Positions 5,893 to 7,914 of a stretch of DNA of 7,914 nucleotides are shown here, one piece after another. The notes below the pieces were generated by a model, which worked only from the letters and a program-made list of their open reading frames with translations, was not told where the DNA came from and made no database searches. Origin of the DNA: Deltaproteobacteria bacterium (lineage in GTDB: Bacteria; Desulfobacterota; Binatia; Bin18); assembly GCA_016200595.1 (NCBI GenBank), contig JACQEL010000533.1, positions 1 to 7,914 on the forward strand, read 5' to 3'. Position numbers and translations under genes: made by a program. Positions within the stretch are counted from its first letter, which is position 1; each line of letters starts with the position of its first letter.

Positions 5893-6006
5893 AACCTTCT
5901 CCTTTCGCTGGATTCTGAGAAATTACAATACGCCTGCTGCTCTGCAAGTAAGTGGCTAAGTTCTTGAATTCATTAGGCAGGGCTCTCTACTTGCATCGGT
6001 GCTGGT

Positions 6007-6034
6007 GACGCCCTACGTCATGACGGCTAACGTC
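6007..6034. promoter_or_regulatory. Nested dyad of GACG/CGTC half-sites, candidate operator
   Basis: The arrangement is GACG-N5-CGTC, AT, GACG-N5-CGTC, symmetric about position 6020.5, with the perfect 10-bp palindrome CGTCATGACG at its centre (6016-6025). It lies about 115 bp upstream of the start of the minus-strand secreted protein, far from a core promoter, so repressor action is not obvious. Could be a binding site for one or two regulator dimers, or chance. Confidence 0.3.
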
Positions 6035-6189
6035 GCAAGCTCACCGCGGGCCGCCCTGATGGGTCCTTAATCAACACCTGTCGATTCTGGATCACCCGAC
6101 TGCTGCTCGCGCGACGAACCTCCGCAGGTGCTCGTCGTCAGTATATACTTCTTGTACAGCATTTACAGTGATGATTGGAGGACTGGTGT

Positions 6190-6222
6190 ATGTGTATCTC
6201 ACACGGGGACCCACCATATTAG
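6190..6222 (+). CDS. Possible 10-residue mini-ORF with strong Shine-Dalgarno
   Basis: GGAGG (6177-6181) lies eight bases before an ATG that opens the frame MCISHGDPPY followed by TAG. The spacing is ideal, but no gene follows on the plus strand for a leader peptide to control, and no good promoter is visible; TATACT at 6144-6149 is a -10-like hexamer with no partner. Probably chance, listed because the ribosome-binding geometry is good. Confidence 0.15.
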   Translation: MCISHGDPPY

Positions 6223-6345
6223 CTCAGATAGGAGCTTCTCCCAGTAGCAGTGCCGCGCCCACTGTGAAGAGCGGTCGTACACTGCAGTAGCGCCTCCGTC
6301 ACAAGCACCACCGCAATCTGACCGACTCACCGTGTGTTGACTCGA

Positions 6346-7497
6346 CTATCGTAGGCCACGGAAAAACGCCCTCACATCTTCCACCAACGCATCTGGTTCC
6401 TCCAGCGCCGCGAAATGCCCTCCACTCGACATCTCTGTCCAGCGTTGGATATTGAAGGAGCGCTCGCCCCATTCGCGCGGTGGCCGGCTAATTTCACGCG
6501 GGAACACGGCCACGCCGGTCGGTACGGTGATGCGCTCGCCCTGCTGCATGTTCCACGGATGCCGTAGCGTCTCATAGTACAGCCGGGTGGACGAATTGAT
6601 GGTCTGCGTCACCCAGTAGATGGTCATAGTGGTGAGCAACTCGTCTTTGGTAAAGCGGCTCTCCACATCCCCGTGGCAATCGCTCCAGGTGCGGTACTTT
6701 TCCACGATCCAGCCTGCTAGCCCTACCGGGGAGTCGTTGAGTCCATAGGACAGCGTTTGTGGTTTAGTGCCCTGGATGTGGGAATAGCCGCCCTCCGCTT
6801 GCAGCCAGGCTTCGCGCTGTGCTATCAACTCCTGTTCTGCGGCGGTCAATGGAGGGGAGCCTGCCCCCAGATACGGCGTGGGCCTGGTGATCGAGGTGGT
6901 GTGAATACCAAGGAGCTGCTGGGGATACGCAAAGCCAAGATAGTTCGTCACACTGGCGCCCCAGTCGCCACCCTGTGCCCCAAAGCGCTGGTAGCCCAGC
7001 CCCTCGGTCATGAGCTTGACCCACAGATCGGATATTTTGAGCACGTGCATGCCGCGCTGCTGCGGCTGATCCGAGAAGCCGTAGCCCGGCATCGACGGCA
7101 CCACGACATCAAAGGCATCTGCCGGATCGCCACCGTAGCTCGCCGGGTCCGTGAGACGCGGGATGATTTTATACATCTCGAAGAACGATCCCGGCCAGCC
7201 GTGCGTGACCACCAGGGGCAGGGGGTGCGGTCCTTTGCCTTTCTCGTGGATGAAGTGGATGCCCAGCCCGTCCACGTTTGCCTTATAATGGTGAAAGGTA
7301 TTGAGCATCTTCTCCTGGGTCCGCCAGTCAAAGCGCGTACGCCAGTACGCAGTCAACGCCTGCACGTACGCCAGGTTGCTACCGTAATCCCAATCGGAGC
7401 CTGGGATCTCGCCGGGCCAGCGGGTAGCAGCGAGACGCTGTTGCAGATCATCAAGCACGGCGTCGGGAATCTGTACGGTAAAAGGCTGGATATCCAT
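6346..7497 (-). CDS. EHN-type epoxide hydrolase (alpha/beta hydrolase)
   Basis: A 383-residue epoxide hydrolase of the microsomal-type family, normal length for bacterial members, converting an epoxide to a vicinal diol. Residues 1-110 form the N-terminal EHN region: PFTVQIPDAVLDDLQQRLAATRWPG and YWRTRFDWRTQEKMLN. The oxyanion-hole motif HGWPGS is at 99-104. Asp178 in GGDWGAS is the nucleophile. His361 in GGHFAALEEP is the base. Glu335 in FPREISRPP occupies the position of the acid in mammalian microsomal enzymes (FPxE). Active-site tyrosine candidates include Tyr251 and Tyr307/308. No signal peptide or N-terminal membrane anchor is seen, so it is likely cytoplasmic. The ATG is supported by AAGGAG eight bases upstream. 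The gene seems monocistronic, between a long gap and the Lgt fragment. The family is very well supported; the physiological substrate is unknown. Confidence 0.93.
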   Translation of the reverse strand: MDIQPFTVQIPDAVLDDLQQRLAATRWPGEIPGSDWDYGSNLAYVQALTAYWRTRFDWRTQEKMLNTFHHYKANVDGLGIHFIHEKGKGPHPLPLVVTHGWPGSFFEMYKIIPRLTDPASYGGDPADAFDVVVPSMPGYGFSDQPQQRGMHVLKISDLWVKLMTEGLGYQRFGAQGGDWGASVTNYLGFAYPQQLLGIHTTSITRPTPYLGAGSPPLTAAEQELIAQREAWLQAEGGYSHIQGTKPQTLSYGLNDSPVGLAGWIVEKYRTWSDCHGDVESRFTKDELLTTMTIYWVTQTINSSTRLYYETLRHPWNMQQGERITVPTGVAVFPREISRPPREWGERSFNIQRWTEMSSGGHFAALEEPDALVEDVRAFFRGLR

Positions 7498-7551
7498 GGC
7501 TTGGTCTCCTTAAAAGATAAGTTGCAGGGCGGCTTAGTGGGACGTTGTCAC

Positions 7552-7580
7552 GCGGTAAAACGTACATGGCCGCCTGTCAA
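7552..7580 (-). promoter_or_regulatory. Candidate promoter of the epoxide hydrolase gene
   Basis: On the minus strand a perfect -35 hexamer TTGACA (7580-7575) is followed, after exactly 17 bp, by TACCGC (7557-7552), which is a poor -10. It lies in the 130-bp gap between the Lgt fragment and the epoxide hydrolase and would give a leader of about 50 nt. The poor -10 suggests a need for an activator, or that the match is chance. Confidence 0.3.
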
Positions 7581-7627
7581 CTTCATCGCTATTGTTCGGC
7601 GATAGCTTTTATCCGAATAAGCTCCCA

Positions 7628-7914
7628 CTATGATAAGAAAAGCAGCGCGCCACCCGACCCAAGCGCCAGCAGCGCCGCCACCACTTGGTCGATGCGCACC
7701 CATCCGGCTACGAGGTCCGGCTTCTCCCGCAGTGGCTCCAGCCAGAAGCGACCCAAGCCGTACCAGCTCAGGACACCCAACGCATAGGATCCGGGAGGCA
7801 ACGAATTGGGCCAAAGCCAGAGGAGCCCTACGCCCGCTAGGAGCCACCAGCCAATCTCAAGCCATTGAACCGGAATGCGGCGCTCGCGCGTGCCCCGGAT
7901 ATCGTGCATGCGCA
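7628..7914 (-). CDS. lgt: Prolipoprotein diacylglyceryl transferase, C-terminal part (cut by window edge)
   Basis: The last 95 or so residues of a polytopic membrane protein matching the C-terminus of Lgt, which transfers diacylglycerol from phosphatidylglycerol to the lipobox cysteine of prolipoproteins in the inner membrane. Counting from the Met at 7909, RRIPVQWLEIGWWLL (residues 10-24) corresponds to the RHPxQLYE segment, and YGLGRFWLEPLRE (50-62) to the conserved YGxxRFxxExxR motif with its essential arginine. Membrane segments fall at about 19-34, 40-55 and 72-91. The frame stays open to the window edge, so the Met at 7909 is probably internal and the N-terminal half lies outside. RIPVQW deviates from RHPxQL, so an Lgt-like paralogue is possible. 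The stop is TAG at 7628. Confidence 0.7.
   Translation of the reverse strand, partial: RMHDIRGTRERRIPVQWLEIGWWLLAGVGLLWLWPNSLPPGSYALGVLSWYGLGRFWLEPLREKPDLVAGWVRIDQVVAALLALGSGGALLFLS

Larger units (their letters stand above)
5893..6345. other. 453-bp intergenic gap with operator-like symmetry and one mini-ORF
   Basis: No ordinary gene is visible. The left part carries the leader of the minus-strand secreted protein; TTGCAG...TAATTT (reverse strand, about 5929-5956) is a weak promoter candidate. At 6007-6034 a symmetric set of GACG/CGTC half-sites appears. At 6177-6222 a good Shine-Dalgarno precedes a 10-codon frame. Towards the epoxide hydrolase 3' end there are only short repeats, such as CAGTAGC at 6242 and 6285 and the palindrome ACTGCAGT at 6281-6288. 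No intrinsic terminator is seen for the epoxide hydrolase. Confidence 0.5.

Noticed and set aside
6220..6235. tRNA-like D-arm (TAGCTCAGATAGGAGC)
   Set aside because: No matching acceptor stem, anticodon arm or T-arm around it.
6757..7605. 282-codon plus-strand frame antisense to the epoxide hydrolase
   Set aside because: It is a shadow of a high-GC gene with all epoxide hydrolase motifs on the minus strand.

Overview
This is a roughly 55-60% GC stretch of bacterial chromosome carrying eight protein genes, one of them cut by the right edge. The genes look like the accessory catabolic set of an uncultured, Gram-negative-type environmental bacterium: a crotonase, a double-domain NIPSNAP protein, a luciferase-like flavin oxidoreductase, a nitrilase-superfamily amidohydrolase, a GNAT acetyltransferase, a secreted PPC-domain protein, an EHN-type epoxide hydrolase, and the C-terminus of a prolipoprotein diacylglyceryl transferase (Lgt). 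No rRNA, tRNA, transposase or CRISPR array is visible. The phylum cannot be fixed from the sequence; the gene mix and the dispersed palindromic repeats suit soil or sediment proteobacteria-like or deep-branching lineages, but that is inference.

Layout. At 95-949 (-) lies a crotonase-fold gene, transcribed divergently from the NIPSNAP gene at 1029-1643 (+); the two share a 79-bp promoter region. The NIPSNAP gene is followed, after a 167-nt spacer holding an inverted pair of GC-rich palindromic repeats, by the LLM-class oxidoreductase at 1811-2734 (+). A gap of about 360 bp follows, with no convincing gene. It ends in a well-formed integron-type attC-like site (3021-3090) that abuts the stop codon of the minus-strand nitrilase-family gene (3093-3896). 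Upstream of that, on the same strand, are an AT-richer GNAT gene (3971-4444), a strong GNRA-capped hairpin (4591-4614), and a secreted PPC-domain protein (4651-5892). A 453-bp non-coding gap with operator-like symmetry separates this from the epoxide hydrolase (6346-7497, -). The Lgt fragment (7628-7914, -) runs off the right edge.

How the genes fit together. Every complete gene has a good Shine-Dalgarno sequence except the GNAT gene. Crotonase, NIPSNAP protein, LLM oxidoreductase, amidohydrolase and epoxide hydrolase are all plausible small-molecule or xenobiotic degradation enzymes, but apart from the NIPSNAP-LLM pair the spacing does not argue for one operon. The most notable structure is the attC-like site directly after the nitrilase-family gene and in the same orientation, which is the arrangement of an integron gene cassette with no integrase in view. 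Other points worth checking are the crotonase lacking both canonical catalytic glutamates and the nested GACG/CGTC dyads at 6007-6034.
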